Shown here: positions 11,058 to 21,768 of the stretch, piece by piece | How the letters are laid out: the number at the start of each line of letters is the position of its first letter | Position numbering within the stretch: the first letter of the stretch is position 1 | DNA from: Melanopsichium pennsylvanicum | Lineage: Eukaryota > Basidiomycota > Ustilaginomycetes > Ustilaginales | Assembly: GCA_900208305.1 (NCBI GenBank) | Contig: OAPG01000001.1 | Location: 124,001 to 188,000 of the forward strand | DNA length: 64,000 nucleotides | Direction: 5' to 3' | Made by a program: the position numbers and the translations under genes | The notes under the pieces: generated by a model | Seen by the model: only the letters and a program-made list of their open reading frames with translations | Told to the model about the DNA's origin: nothing | Databases searched by the model: none

Positions 11058-11560
11058 CTGAAGCAACAACGCTTAGTGAGCTGACATGGCTTCCATAATG
11101 GGATGCTCGGAGAGAAATTGAGAGCCGCTCTTTCGGCTTTGCAGGATTAGGGCATTCTTGCTTTACATGACTGAAGTAATGACACCTCCAGTAGCGAAGT
11201 CTTCTGCATTTCTCGTGTCCCTTGCCCTTGCTGCTTCCAGATGAATTTCGGGCAGCTTTACCGGCGTTCAGGGCAGCGTCCCCGGTCGTCTTGTCGACAG
11301 GCGTCTCATCCATGCTGCTTTGTTGATTAGCAGTCCGAATGCAGCTGATGACCTCGTCAAGTACGGCTTCCTGAAATGCTCCATTGGTGGAAGTCATCTT
11401 CTGAATCATCGTTGCCATCATGTCGAGGGCAAAAGCGGAATCGCGAGTCGTGACATAGAGGTCTTTGGGTGTAACGTGGCTGGCATTGTATATGACAGGG
11501 TGAAATCGAGGATTGTTGAGAAATGTTCGGGAGTGCCGCTTGCTTTCAGTGGATCCTCGT
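10948..11560 (-). mobile_element. Possible Ty1/copia Gag remnant with damaged zinc knuckle
   Basis: A minus-strand frame running from about 11,540 to 10948 contains a basic Ser/Gly/Lys stretch followed by YWRCHYFSHVKQECPNPAKP near 11,125-11,200. This resembles a retroelement CCHC knuckle (CxxC-GHx4-C) in which the first Cys is Tyr and the Gly before His is Ser. No integrase, reverse transcriptase or long terminal repeats are visible nearby, so at most a fragment remains. The last part of the frame overlaps the coding-like block at 10579-11057 in another frame. Confidence 0.35.
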
Positions 11561-12484
11561 GTTGGTTCAGATTGGTATGAACCAACGCTTGAGCGCTTGA
11601 AACTCTGAGAGCTTGACTGAGCATGTTGAGCGTGGAATAGACATTATTGTCGACTCAAATGGTGCTCTACATATGCAAAACCAACAATGATAAAAACAAT
11701 CGGAGCCATCTCGCACCGCTGCCCCGTGCGAGCATCGTCTCTTTGTTTGCGTTGAACCCACCTGCGCCAGCCCACTGATGCCCCTGTAAGAGCATTGTGC
11801 ACACGCTGTCACCTAAATCTACATAGCCGAGTATGCTACTGCAAGTGTAAGTGTTTGAGATACTGTAGGTCACTCGAGCAAATTCGTGAATCATCCTACA
11901 TATACGGTACTGTACTTCACCAGCGTTGGACAGCGAGATCTGATGCCTCGCCCCCGGCAAATTTCACCATCCGAGCTACTGTTTGCCGAAAGAGTCGTTT
12001 TTGGATGTTCGATAAGTTTGTTTGCCAACACATTTTGGTTCTTGTATAGGTACGATGCAATGTGGTGTTCGCTCCGTTACGGAACGCTTCTTCTGGTATC
12101 TCTGGCTAAATTGCGGCCTATGTCACGCTGCAGGGGTTGACAAGGACAAGATGACCCTAGATATCAGACTTGAGGCTGATGCTTAGCTGCGTCCCCTTTT
12201 CATCTGATATACCCGGCAATTCGTTTATCGCACAGTGATCGACCCTCCGAGCTGAACACAGCCATTCTGAAGAAAACACGGAGAAATTGAGGCTGCAATA
12301 GCTGAATTGCTTCGACACGTCCTTCGACACCTGCCAAAATCATGAAGTCGGTTTCTTGGGGCTGACAACCTATTATGCTGCCATAGGTGAAATTCACACG
12401 CTTGCCAGACGCATACAGTAGGACAGTGTGATTCGAATCATTCCATGTAATCCGTAATGTTCCGGGAGCACTCGCTGTAGCCTC
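11561..12484. other. Intergenic, no gene seen
   Basis: Short frames only. Three TACWGTA heptamers lie here (11861, 11908, 12414), the densest group in the window. It is the 3' flank of the dehydroquinase gene. Confidence 0.45.
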
Positions 12485-13128
12485 TTACTTAAAGCCACCA
12501 TGCTTCAACTTCTCAGCAATGCTCCAAATTGCTGCGATATACCCAAATGAACCCAGGCCGACAATGACGCCGTTGGCGATATCTGATAGGTACGAACGGT
12601 GCCTGAAGGACTCTCTGGCGTGAATGTTCGTTATCTGTAACCAACGACGTTGACATGAAAGAGTTTTTACTCAAATCGTCAGCTTCGATGCACATACTTT
12701 TGCTCCACAGGGGCGGCAAGAGACTTACATGGACTTCTATGAACGGCACACACACTCCACTGAGTGCATCCCTGAGCGCAATGCTAGTATGAGTGTAGGC
12801 TCCGGCATTGATGATGATTGCGGTGGTGCCATCCGTTCCTGCTGTGTGGATTCGGTCAACGATGGCACCTTCGTGATTACTCTGGAAGGCTTCGAAAGAG
12901 AAATTCAGCTCATTGCATCGAGCGAGAGCCTTGTTCTCTACTTCGGAGAGGGTCTCCTTGCCATATCTGCGACACAGAATGCATCCACGTCAGAAGAGTT
13001 GGAAGAAACATACTGGAGGGTTGGTTGAACACTTACTTTTGTGGCTCGCGTGTGCCGAGTAAGTTCAGATTTGGTCCATTGATGAGGAGAATTTTGGGCT
13101 TGCTAGTGCTACTGCTGGCGGCTGCCAT
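12485..13128 (-). CDS. Type II 3-dehydroquinate dehydratase (catabolic-type dehydroquinase)
   Basis: The enzyme converts 3-dehydroquinate to 3-dehydroshikimate. Three exons were assembled from the sequence: 13128-13037, 12966-12729 and 12634-12485, with introns of 70 and 94 nt bounded by GTAAGT donors and CAG acceptors; phases agree and give 159 residues. The N-terminal signature [17 protein letters not shown], the central [16 protein letters not shown] and the C-terminal [20 protein letters not shown] with the active-site His are all intact. The length equals that of compact type II enzymes of the fungal quinate pathway (QutE / Qa-2). In fungi the biosynthetic step is carried by the AROM pentafunctional protein, so a free type II enzyme suggests quinate breakdown. 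No quinate dehydrogenase lies next to it; a quinate-type permease is at 35.4 kb. Confidence 0.93.
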
Positions 13129-13610
13129 TGTGCTGCTTGATTCTCCCTGCTTCGTTGGATGGTGGTAGTAAGGAAATGCGATGTTTTCACTTGCATGTCT
13201 TCGCACAAGCCACTCGCATTCTCTTCGCTGTAGTGGCCGGCAATACTGCAGGATCTACCTTCAGACCTCGTGGTACCGAAAGTCACCAGCAAACGCGGAG
13301 GAAAGAAAGATTGGAGTGCGGAAGAAAGTGATTGCGGGGTAACCATGCTTTATGGTCGACAGTTCCGCAAAATAACCGAAACCATTATCCGCTCATAACC
13401 GTTTTTCTACTAGGATCCCCTTACGGCACAAGAAGCCTACCCCGCAATCTGTCGCACACCTCAACTTTTGCTGGCGGCTCTCATTCATAACACTTCAAGC
13501 TGAAATACAACATCTTGCAGGAAGGTAAGCGTATGTGCAACAAAAAGCTGAAAGAGGTAGACTCCAAAACTATTCATGAGGCTGAACAAAGATATCTGAA
13601 AAGGACCTAA
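13129..13610. other. Intergenic, dehydroquinase promoter side
   Basis: The 480 bp hold the 5' flank of the dehydroquinase and the 3' flank of the secreted-protein gene. No ORF of interest is present. Confidence 0.45.
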
Positions 13611-14708
13611 TCATGGCAAGATCGGGGGCCTCCCGCCCACCTGTCGTGAAAAGCCACCGTGCATGGGGTTACGGGTGAATAGGTGATGTCCATGAGCTTG
13701 GCGCAGAATCTTAACACCTGGGTCGGGACCGGACTGGGGATAGTTGGGGTCGTTGCCGTACACACCCACGAACATATCATTTCCAGCAAACTTCTGGCAT
13801 TCGTTCGGCTTGAAGGGTCTTTTAGTGACGCCTTTCGGAGAACAAGCGTGATAGCCAGACTGACCCATGTCGTAATAGATAGGACTGAAAATGGTATCAA
13901 TCGTATCGCCTTGAGGCTCGATTGCCTTGTAGGATTTGAAACCAGTCGTGGTCGTGCTTAAAGGTGTACATTGAGCGGTACTGTAGAGTTGCCTCTTACC
14001 TTCTCCAGAGCAATCATCGGAATCGTACAGCATCAAAACGCCTCCTCCACCCCAAGATGCTCCTTTGAGACAAACCGGCATCGCATTGCCATAGCGATGA
14101 TGCGACATCAACTGACGTTTTGTCTTGCTCTTTTTGGCACCGCTGCACTCCGGAGTGTTCTTGATGGGAATGTTGTGTGGATTCCACACATATCCTTCCG
14201 AGTTGAAAGTATTCTCAGCCTTCACGGTCCAAACTCCCACTTTCTCGACGTCGAGGTTGGGGAACGTGACACAAGCTTTGGTCCGGTAAGCTCTTTGGAG
14301 CTCAGCGGAAGACATGTAGGCCATGTTCTGAACGACGGTGTCAGACTCTTCGCGTTTGCCAAACCCCAGAGCAAGACCTTCGATGGCACCAACAATGCGA
14401 ATGGATCCGAAGGTTTGCATGATAGTGTGAGCTACCGCCGATTCCCAAATCATTTGAGTGTTGCCGTGGATCGTGGCTCCGTGGACCTTACTGTGTAGGG
14501 AAAGAGGAGCATTGCATGAAGCATCTCTGTAGTAGGCCACCTGAAGTACTTGGCAAAGGTCAGGTCTATCGTGATACTGCGTCCAACAAATATTGGGGTC
14601 GATGCTTTGTCGCTTGTCAAGGGCGATTGAACTATGCTGGATGGTAGCCAAAGCACTACTACTGAGGAGGACACCTGAAAGAAGGGTGGAGAAGCTAGCG
14701 CTGAACAT
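13611..14708 (-). CDS. Secreted protein of unknown function, candidate effector
   Basis: I place the start at 14708 because MFSASFSTLLSGVLLSSSAL forms a good signal peptide; the frame itself is open to 14810 but the upstream 34 residues would bury it. A Kex2-like LDKR site follows about 15 residues after the signal, suggesting a short propeptide. The mature part of about 330 residues has roughly a dozen Cys, few charged clusters and no membrane span. I see no catalytic motif and recognise no family. A TACTGTA heptamer falls inside the coding region at 13979. It is a single exon. Secretion is inferred from the N-terminus only; a role in plant interaction is speculation. Confidence 0.7.
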   Translation of the reverse strand: MFSASFSTLLSGVLLSSSALATIQHSSIALDKRQSIDPNICWTQYHDRPDLCQVLQVAYYRDASCNAPLSLHSKVHGATIHGNTQMIWESAVAHTIMQTFGSIRIVGAIEGLALGFGKREESDTVVQNMAYMSSAELQRAYRTKACVTFPNLDVEKVGVWTVKAENTFNSEGYVWNPHNIPIKNTPECSGAKKSKTKRQLMSHHRYGNAMPVCLKGASWGGGGVLMLYDSDDCSGEGKRQLYSTAQCTPLSTTTTGFKSYKAIEPQGDTIDTIFSPIYYDMGQSGYHACSPKGVTKRPFKPNECQKFAGNDMFVGVYGNDPNYPQSGPDPGVKILRQAHGHHLFTRNPMHGGFSRQVGGRPPILP

Positions 14709-15128
14709 CCTGGCAGACGACTGACTGACGCTTGAAGGGTTGATGGCGAAAACTTTTCCGTTTCGAAGATAGGAGCGGTTCATATATACGCTTCTGTCAT
14801 GTTCTACCACGCCTTCAGCAAAGGCAGATATGATTGGCGTGGAGACCGAGATGCAATCCAGATTGCACCAAATTTATCGAGAGAGGTTTTGCCCCGTATT
14901 TTGAAGCCACTCTTCACCTCCTCCTTTCGCCCACACATTGTCGTGCTTTCTGTTTATTGGGTGGGGAGAGATTCAGCCTTCCCTCATTTCCTTGTATCAG
15001 ACTTCATTCCAGCCCTTTCACCCACCACGATCGAGCCCCTCGTTGTGTCAAAGTCAGTTTATTGATGTGATCCAGTACTGTACTGCTCGTTGAGATACAG
15101 TAGATACGAATGAAATGATGCACTTGAC
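14709..15128. other. Intergenic with two TACWGTA copies
   Basis: This is the promoter side of the secreted-protein gene and the 3' flank of the EI24-family gene. TACTGTA at 15076 and TACAGTA at 15096 lie 20 bp apart in opposite orientations. Confidence 0.45.
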
Positions 15129-16715
15129 TTAATCGCTCTTTCTGTGGTTCGCAGCGGCACCTTTCGGTGGGGGCGCAAGGGGGGCATTCGGAGGCGCCGT
15201 AGTAGCTCTCGAGTACATGTTCTGACCTGCCGTGTTGTACTTTCCTGTTGTTGCCTCAGCTGTTATTGGAACGCCACCAGCAAACCGCATCTGCTGATTT
15301 GGCTGACATTCACCGTTGACTGCATCATAAGACGCTGTTGATGCCGCACCCCAGGGTGAAGGCGAGTTTCGCCCAGACCCGGCATTGCTGCGGTACCCGT
15401 TCGCATTGTTGAAGATCCCACCCACCATTTCCGCCGCCCTCTTGCCACCTGTGCCAAAGCCTCCGAAACCACCGTTGACCGAAAATCCGCCAGCACCGGA
15501 GTCTGTTCGGCCATACATGTTTGTGTTGCGCTCAAAGGCTTGTGCGCTTGGTGCCAATGGTGCTTTTGTGAAGCTCGGGAACAGTTTGAGCACGACACGC
15601 TGGAGCTTCACCGTGGGCCAGAAGACGGGCAAGCGCGAAGGGATGAGCATATGAAGCGGACCATCAGCATAATCGCGGCCTCCCGCTACGCCAAACCCGT
15701 TTGTCGAAGCAGCCATCGCGCCTGATGCGGATATTCTAGGCTGAGGATCAGCCAACATAGCCAGCACCGTGCAAAAGGGAAAGACGAGCATGAACAGCAT
15801 GAGATTCAGCAGGCCACTGGGGTGGAAGAAGGATACGGCGGTACTCGGCAAGCCAAAGGCAACAAAGTACGACCAGCGTTCTTCGCAGTACCGCATTCTC
15901 CGATCGAGTGACCAGCCTCGCGAAATCCAGGCTTGTTCAAAGCAGTAGTATCCGTCGACCAGGCACATGAAGAGGAAGGACAAGAGTCGACCAAAATAGG
16001 GAATGCGTGCGAGGAGGATGTAGAAGACCGTATAATTCAAGATGAGCATCATGCGGTAGCTCTCATGCAGCAAACGCCGTGACGTTCCTGGTGGGAGTGA
16101 AGGGTTGGCGAGGGTCAATCGCCTGGCATGGCCATGTCGAAGCTTGTACGCGGCTTGAGCAATGTCGGATGTCCACGAAGAGGCGAGTAGGTAGCTTCCC
16201 CCGATGAGAGGATAGAGCCAGAATACGTTTCCCAGACCACCGACGATGGAATCGGACGGCGTCATGTCTTGCATCTGTTGCGCAGAAGGCTTCTGCCGGA
16301 AGAGCACTTTGGGAAAGAAGGCGAGTTCGAAAAAGAATACGACGGCAGAGATGGTACTGCTGAGCAGGAGACCTTTGAGGACGCCGTTGCGGATCTCGCT
16401 AGAACTGGCTATGAGTTTGAGTGCTTCAGACCATCGATTGGCATCCCACCAGCCTGCGTGAGCCCATTTGAGATGAGATCGCAAGCTCTTGAGTAGAGAG
16501 AGACGTGGGATGTGCTCTGCCGGGCCTTTTGCGGACCATGACGCTGGGCGCGCATTGGTATCTAGAGGCCATGGCAGGCCGGCGTCATAGAGCTCATCGA
16601 CCCGCCCGCCGCTGGCGCCCTCGATGTCGATGTCCACATCTGAGACAGAGAGACCACCGGGTCGATGATAGAAGGTGCTCGAAGTCACGCGGCTGTTAGC
16701 TGGGACGCCAAGCAT
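15129..16715 (-). CDS. EI24-family membrane protein
   Basis: The 528-residue single-exon protein has a hydrophilic N-terminus, several membrane spans between about 115 and 350, and a Gly/Asn/Ser/Ala-rich tail of about 150 residues. The block RIPYFGRLLSFLFMCLVDGY, followed by a Tyr/Cys-Phe-Glu motif, SLDRRMRYCEERWSYF and a further span, is characteristic of EI24/PIG8 (etoposide-induced 2.4). EI24 proteins are ER membrane proteins; in animals they link to autophagy and importin binding, while in fungi the role is little known. The tail contains Gly-Gly-Phe repeats and is probably disordered. The start is the first Met of the frame. Confidence 0.82.
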   Translation of the reverse strand: MLGVPANSRVTSSTFYHRPGGLSVSDVDIDIEGASGGRVDELYDAGLPWPLDTNARPASWSAKGPAEHIPRLSLLKSLRSHLKWAHAGWWDANRWSEALKLIASSSEIRNGVLKGLLLSSTISAVVFFFELAFFPKVLFRQKPSAQQMQDMTPSDSIVGGLGNVFWLYPLIGGSYLLASSWTSDIAQAAYKLRHGHARRLTLANPSLPPGTSRRLLHESYRMMLILNYTVFYILLARIPYFGRLLSFLFMCLVDGYYCFEQAWISRGWSLDRRMRYCEERWSYFVAFGLPSTAVSFFHPSGLLNLMLFMLVFPFCTVLAMLADPQPRISASGAMAASTNGFGVAGGRDYADGPLHMLIPSRLPVFWPTVKLQRVVLKLFPSFTKAPLAPSAQAFERNTNMYGRTDSGAGGFSVNGGFGGFGTGGKRAAEMVGGIFNNANGYRSNAGSGRNSPSPWGAASTASYDAVNGECQPNQQMRFAGGVPITAEATTGKYNTAGQNMYSRATTAPPNAPLAPPPKGAAANHRKSD

Positions 16716-17106
16716 CGTTGCGGCACTGGGTGGTCACAGTGTCGAAAGATTCTCCACTTTGAAAAAAAGTTGCAACTCTGCTGTTTGGCTGTGATAGGAG
16801 GCCGCAAGAATGCCTTCCAGCTTCGAGCAGGTGAATTCGTGGTTGGGGGTTGATCAGCTGTGTACAGAAGTGGCCGAGCAACACAGTTGGTCGGAGGTAG
16901 AGTGAGGGAACGAGCGTGGAAGTGACACTGAAACACGGAGGTCTGAGCACTTATTCCTGACTGCACAGGTATCCAGTGAAATCGGCGACAGAACCCTTTC
17001 CCCTAAAATTTTCCTCCACCTCACTTTATCCGACTTCCGCTCGAAGTAACAAAATCCTACAAAATTTAAGATCTGTCTACAATTTGTTGCTAACATTTAT
17101 AATCTA

Positions 17107-17212
17107 TCCCGGCTAGCTCAGTCGGTAGAGCGTCAGACTCTTACAAAAAGGGTTTCTAAGCACACGCTTGGGTCACATCTGAATGTCGTGGGTTCGAGCC
17201 CCACGTTGGGAG
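17107..17212 (+). tRNA. tRNA-Lys (anticodon CTT), intron-containing
   Basis: The acceptor stem TCCCGGC pairs with GTTGGGA using G-T wobbles, the D arm is GCTC-AGTCGGTA-GAGC, and the T arm is GTGGG-TTCGAGC-CCCAC. The anticodon CTT lies at 17140-17142 in a loop CTCTTA-A closed by TCAGA/TCTGA. A 33-nt intron (17144-17176) sits one base 3' of the anticodon, the standard nuclear position. The discriminator base is G at 17212. Confidence 0.93.
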
Positions 17213-17214
17213 AC

Positions 17215-17231
17215 TTTTTTAACTTTTTTTT
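17215..17231 (+). terminator. RNA polymerase III T-run terminators
   Basis: A run of six T at 17215-17220 and a backup run of eight T at 17224-17231 directly follow the tRNA-Lys 3' end, as expected for Pol III termination. Confidence 0.85.
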
Positions 17232-19298
17232 AACGTCTGTCTCAAAGCGCACTATTTCTCTTGTTTTTTTATTTGGCGGAAGCTGTGGGAGATACCGTAA
17301 TGTTACAAATTTACAATTACCGCTTCGAAGTAGGCAGCAACTTGCGTAATCGAGGAGCTAGCAGAGTCAAAAGACGAGCAAGGTCCCTGAAAGGAAAAGC
17401 CTAAATCTATGTGCTGATGAGATGGCGTGCAAACCAAAAGGCAGGCGACTTTGGATTGACATCAGACAGGTTCAACTCGCAGTGTTCCTGTGCCGGGTCG
17501 GGAAAATTGGCACCAGCAGCTCCTTGGCAGTGAGCTGCGGTCCATTGGAAATCAAAGCTGTCTCACAGCAGCGGCTAACCAAGTCAGGCCAAGCCAAATC
17601 TTAATTCTGACAGTTCGACGCTTGGTGAGAGGGAAGCTGAATCATGATTGGCCGGCGAGTTTGACCGAGGTTTTCGTTTGGTAGTCGAGAGCGCAGCGTT
17701 TCGGGACGTTGCTTCCGAATGCAAAATAAGACCCGCTCAAGGGCACCGGGAGGTTCATGTGTCTAGCGTCCATTGCCGCTCATTTCGGATCATCCTGCTC
17801 GTCTTGGCTTCGACTCTTGCCCAAATGAGGACGACATGCCAATCGCTATCTCGAGGGTTTAAGATAACGGCCAATGACGATCAAAGACACTGAATTGATA
17901 CAGAGCGCGGACAAGATTAAGCCCCAAAAAGGGCAGATCAATGCAGCGAGGAAACGAGCGCGTTGTTGACTTGACGGGTACTTTGCTCAATTTAATTTAA
18001 TTTTTTTTCATATTTCTTAAGAACTCGGCAAATTTAGGCGAAATAGATCATCGTCTGTTCGCGGAACAGTGTTTCGGCTCCCCCCTCTGATCAGCAGAGC
18101 CCGCAGGGATTGGCGTCCCGAAATGAAGAGTCCCCCCATCCCGCCGCAGAACAGGTCGTTCGGCACAAACGCTACCATTCCACTCCTCCGCCTTACACTC
18201 ACCCTACTCTTTGGCGAGCCTTATCTCGGACTTCTCGCAAATCTTTGTATCTCGCAGAGTTTTTGCGCTTCAAGGCCAAGAGCGCAGCTTTGTTCGTGAG
18301 GTCAAAGTGGGCACGGACAGTGTTGTCGGCTGCACAAAGAAATTTGAGGCCTGAACTTGTACAGTGTACTGTATGATGCAAGAGATCATTGGCCGCCGAT
18401 TCGTTAGGACAATTTTATGGTTGGTTTTCTTTTTCTTTTTGAGTCACACTTCCATGACATTTGCTGCCGACTCCGATTTCGAAACTTCACAGGCGAGCAG
18501 GCGAGCTCAAAATTTTGTTCGAAATTTCGAGTGCATTTTCTAGCAAAAAACGTCACCGGTCAACAAAAGAAGCAAAATTTAGAAGACTGGCATGTCGTCC
18601 CAAGTCGTAATTTAAAACCAATTCCCCCGCAAAATAAAGGGATAGAGAACACCTACGTATGACCTTGTGACTTTGCTTGCTCAGGATATTTAGATTCGGA
18701 ACTGGGCGTCTGCAGGAGTATAGCGAGCTCTTTCTCAGTGATCGGAAGAATCCGGATACGTTATGAACGGTGAGCTGCAATAATGAGACCCAACCAAAAA
18801 GCAGCAACTGAACCCGATTTGGATCAGCACGCATTGTCGATCACCAAAACAGTATAACAGAGCAGCAGGAGAATTTGATTTTATTTGAAGACAGAGACAC
18901 TGGGAGGACTAGTCAGAAGAGAACGACCTGTTTCTAATAACCGTGCGTCGTCGACTTGATTAATGATCGGTGCCAATCATGGCTCGCCTTGAGCTCGCAT
19001 ACAGAAAACTTTCAAGGCAGTGTCGCATGACCACGCTTGGTCACACGCCACAAGAGAATAGACCGCTTTCGTTTGCAGTGGCCCCCCTCACGAATTCTCA
19101 GCTGGCGGTTGTCGACCTATGAGTTACAGGTACACTCCAAGCTTGATTTCTCGCCTGCCAATCACTTTACTGGACCATACTAACAAGGTCGTGTTGCAAG
19201 TCGCTCGATGAGCCACTCGCCTAATTGTCCCACTTCATCAGCCCACGTCCCCACTCGAATGAGATAAGCATTCGTCTCATCATTGGCGGAAGACAAAG
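17232..19298. other. Intergenic, no gene seen
   Basis: About 2 kb without a supportable gene on either strand. One TACTGTA copy lies at 18367. AT-rich stretches occur near 17990-18020. Confidence 0.4.
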
Positions 19299-19603
19299 AT
19301 GATAGGCAGCACCGAAAAGCTTGAGGTTATTCGACAACAGCAAAAGCAGACGCGAACGAGCTCTATTGCCTCGCCCAGTCTAGATCAGATCGGTAATTTG
19401 GTGAGTTGTGGATGAATGACGTTTAGAGGAATTTTTTTTTTTTTGTGAAGAGATCAGGTGCATACAGTAAGCAGGAGCTGCGGCTGAACTGCACGCAGGA
19501 TTCTTTTCTCGTGTCTAGCCGACCTTCGGAATATTTTTACCCATTGTCCAGCTCAGCAGCCGCCGATTTGAGCGCAAAGACAGCAATTCTCGATCAAAAA
19601 TAA
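19299..19603 (+). CDS. Tentative two-exon small gene, unrecognised
   Basis: An ATG at 19299 opens 34 codons (beginning MIGSTEKLEVIRQQQ) ending at a consensus GTGAGT donor at 19401. After a 74-nt intron-like stretch with an AT-rich middle and AG acceptor at 19473-19474, the frame resumes in phase for 42 codons to a TAA at 19601-19603. The product would have 76 residues, hydrophilic, Gln/Ser-rich, with no domain. A TACAGTA heptamer overlaps the end of the putative intron. Good splice signals and phase are the only support; it could be chance. Confidence 0.25.
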
Positions 19604-20262
19604 AAAATAAAAAACACTTGCACCCGCCAGTGGTGCACACTTTGAAACAAGAATATGTCGCCGCTTGACGGCAACTGCTTGAATCCTTTTCTACACAGGA
19701 CATATGACCTAGCAGTGATTAGGATGTAGCAAAGCCAAAGTCGCAACATGGTCCACGAAAACACCCATCGACCTCAGAGCCGATGCTAGCATAGCGGAAA
19801 CGATAAGCAACGCTCGTACTTTGCTAGGAGGCGCAATATACTTTTCACCCCACCCACCTCGCTTTCTTTGCATTGTAAACAGCCGTCCCATCATGTGAAT
19901 ATTCAGTCTCGGCCATAGTGGCCAAAAATACGACCGTGAAAAGCGCAAGTCAAGTCGCAAGGCCCAGCCAGCGTAGAGGATAGGTTCGGGTTCAGGCACT
20001 CTCCACCATCGTGCGAGCGCGCACCGTTTATAGCCTTGTCATTGGCCCTCTGCCCATTCCTCAAACTGCGGACCGTTTGTACTTACTTCCTTTGCTCTCG
20101 TCTCTCAACCACCACCTCCTTTGCCCCTTGGGCTCTATTTCTACTTTCCACATCTTGTTCTCCCAACTCCTTTTCTGTCGCCCGCATCGACAGGGTCCAC
20201 CTTTGCCATTAATACTTCTACATTTCGACCAATACTCGCTCACACAGCAAAAAGCGTCCAAG
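19604..20262 (+). promoter_or_regulatory. Promoter and leader of the amino acid transporter gene
   Basis: From about 20040 to 20230 the plus strand is strongly CT-rich (for example CTCTCAACCACCACCTCC), a common feature just upstream of highly expressed fungal genes. The frame is open upstream of the chosen start, but that part has leader-like composition. Confidence 0.45.
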
Positions 20263-21768
20263 ATGGCTTCGACTGGCCACCTTTCTCCCAACGGAGATCG
20301 TTCCAGCAGATCTGTTTCTCCAACACTGACCGTCGACGCCGACAAAACCGGTACTCATGATGGCATCAAGCCTCACGACGATGGTCCCAAGATGACTTCG
20401 AGCGAGCCAGTTCCGCAGACCGTGTTTGGCGAGAAGCGAGAGCAGTACCGCAGCGAGGAGGATTACATGTACGAGCAGCAGAAGCTTTCCGAAGGTGATC
20501 ACAGGTTCCACCGTCTCGGTTGGAAGAAACTCACCGTCTGCTTGATTGTCGAAGCTATCGCGCTTGGTGCCCTTTCGATCCCATCAGCGTTTGCGACTCT
20601 CGGTATGGTCGCCGGCGTCATTGTCTGCGTCGGAGTCGGTATCATTGCCATCTACACTTCGTTCATCGTCGGTCAGGTCAAGATCAAGTTCCCTCACATC
20701 TCGCACTACGCTGATGCTGGTCAACTCATGATGGGTCGTTTCGGTTACGAGCTTGTCGGCGCCATGTTTGCTCTTCAGTTGACATTGCTGGTAGGCTCAC
20801 ACTGTCTCACTGGCACGATCGCTTTCCTCACCCTTAGTAGCGATGCCCTTTGCTCCGTCGTCTTTGGTGTCATCTCGGCTATTATCCTCTTCATCGTCGC
20901 CGTGCCACCCACTTTCTCCGAAGTTGCCGTCCTGGGCTACATCGATTTTGCGTCCATCATTGTCGCCATTGGTGTCACTATAATCGGCACTGGTATCAGA
21001 TCCAATAACGTCGTTGCAGCCACCAATCCCACAGAGTGGTCCGCTTGGCCCAAGCCAGGTACCACTTTTGCTGAGGCCTGGGTCGCTCTCACCAACATTG
21101 TCTTTGCTTATTCGTTTGCCGTTTGTCAGTTCTCGTTCATGGACGAGATGCACACCCCAACTGACTACGTCAAGAGTATCTGGGCACTCGGCATCATCGA
21201 GATTGTCATTTATACTCTCACCGGCGCTCTCATCTACGCTTTTGTCGGTACCGATGTTGCCTCCCCAGCACTTCTCTCTGCTGGTACCACCCTGTCCAAG
21301 GTCGCCTTCGGTATTGCGTTGCCAGTCATCTTCATCTCTGGCTCCATTAACACCACCGTAGTTGCGCGTTACATCCACGGACGAGTCTTCAAGGACTCCA
21401 TCATCCGATACGTCAATACCTTCATGGGCTGGGCTACATGGCTCGGCCTTGTCGCTTTCATCACCGTAATTGCTTTCGTCATTGCCGAGGCGATTCCTTT
21501 CTTCTCGGAGTTGCTCGGTATCATGTCCGCTCTGTTCATTTCAGGATTTACCTTCTACTTCCCAGCATTGATGTGGTTCTTGCTCATCAAGGAGGGCAAG
21601 TGGAACGCCACAAGGTGGAACACCATCCTCTCTGTGGTGAATGCTGCGGTCTTCGTTTTGGGCTTATTGATTCTGGGTTGCGGTACCTACGCGAGCGTAA
21701 AGGGTATCGTTGACGAGTACAACAACGGTACTGTTAGGGGCTCATTCACTTGCAAGCCCATTGATTAA
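20263..21768 (+). CDS. Neutral amino acid permease, AAAP family (MTR-like)
   Basis: The 501-residue protein has a hydrophilic N-terminus of about 90 residues, then eleven hydrophobic segments. RLGWKKLTVCLIVEAIALGA with LSIPSAFATLGM opens the first span in the form typical of the fungal MTR-type Aa_trans family, which imports neutral and aromatic amino acids across the plasma membrane by proton symport. The pattern FSFMDEMHTPTDYVKSIWAL between spans is likewise conserved in the group. The start ATG at 20263 (context AAGATGGC) is preferred over the upstream open frame because residues before it are pyrimidine-leader translation. One exon. Substrate is inferred from the family. Confidence 0.85.
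   Translation: MASTGHLSPNGDRSSRSVSPTLTVDADKTGTHDGIKPHDDGPKMTSSEPVPQTVFGEKREQYRSEEDYMYEQQKLSEGDHRFHRLGWKKLTVCLIVEAIALGALSIPSAFATLGMVAGVIVCVGVGIIAIYTSFIVGQVKIKFPHISHYADAGQLMMGRFGYELVGAMFALQLTLLVGSHCLTGTIAFLTLSSDALCSVVFGVISAIILFIVAVPPTFSEVAVLGYIDFASIIVAIGVTIIGTGIRSNNVVAATNPTEWSAWPKPGTTFAEAWVALTNIVFAYSFAVCQFSFMDEMHTPTDYVKSIWALGIIEIVIYTLTGALIYAFVGTDVASPALLSAGTTLSKVAFGIALPVIFISGSINTTVVARYIHGRVFKDSIIRYVNTFMGWATWLGLVAFITVIAFVIAEAIPFFSELLGIMSALFISGFTFYFPALMWFLLIKEGKWNATRWNTILSVVNAAVFVLGLLILGCGTYASVKGIVDEYNNGTVRGSFTCKPID

Noticed and set aside
12200..12397. 65-codon minus-strand frame with protein-like composition downstream of the dehydroquinase
   Set aside because: No splice connection to the dehydroquinase, whose own stop is clear, and no recognisable family.
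13128..13331. Plus-strand frame starting next to the dehydroquinase start codon
   Set aside because: Short, no domain, and located in the promoter of the minus-strand gene.
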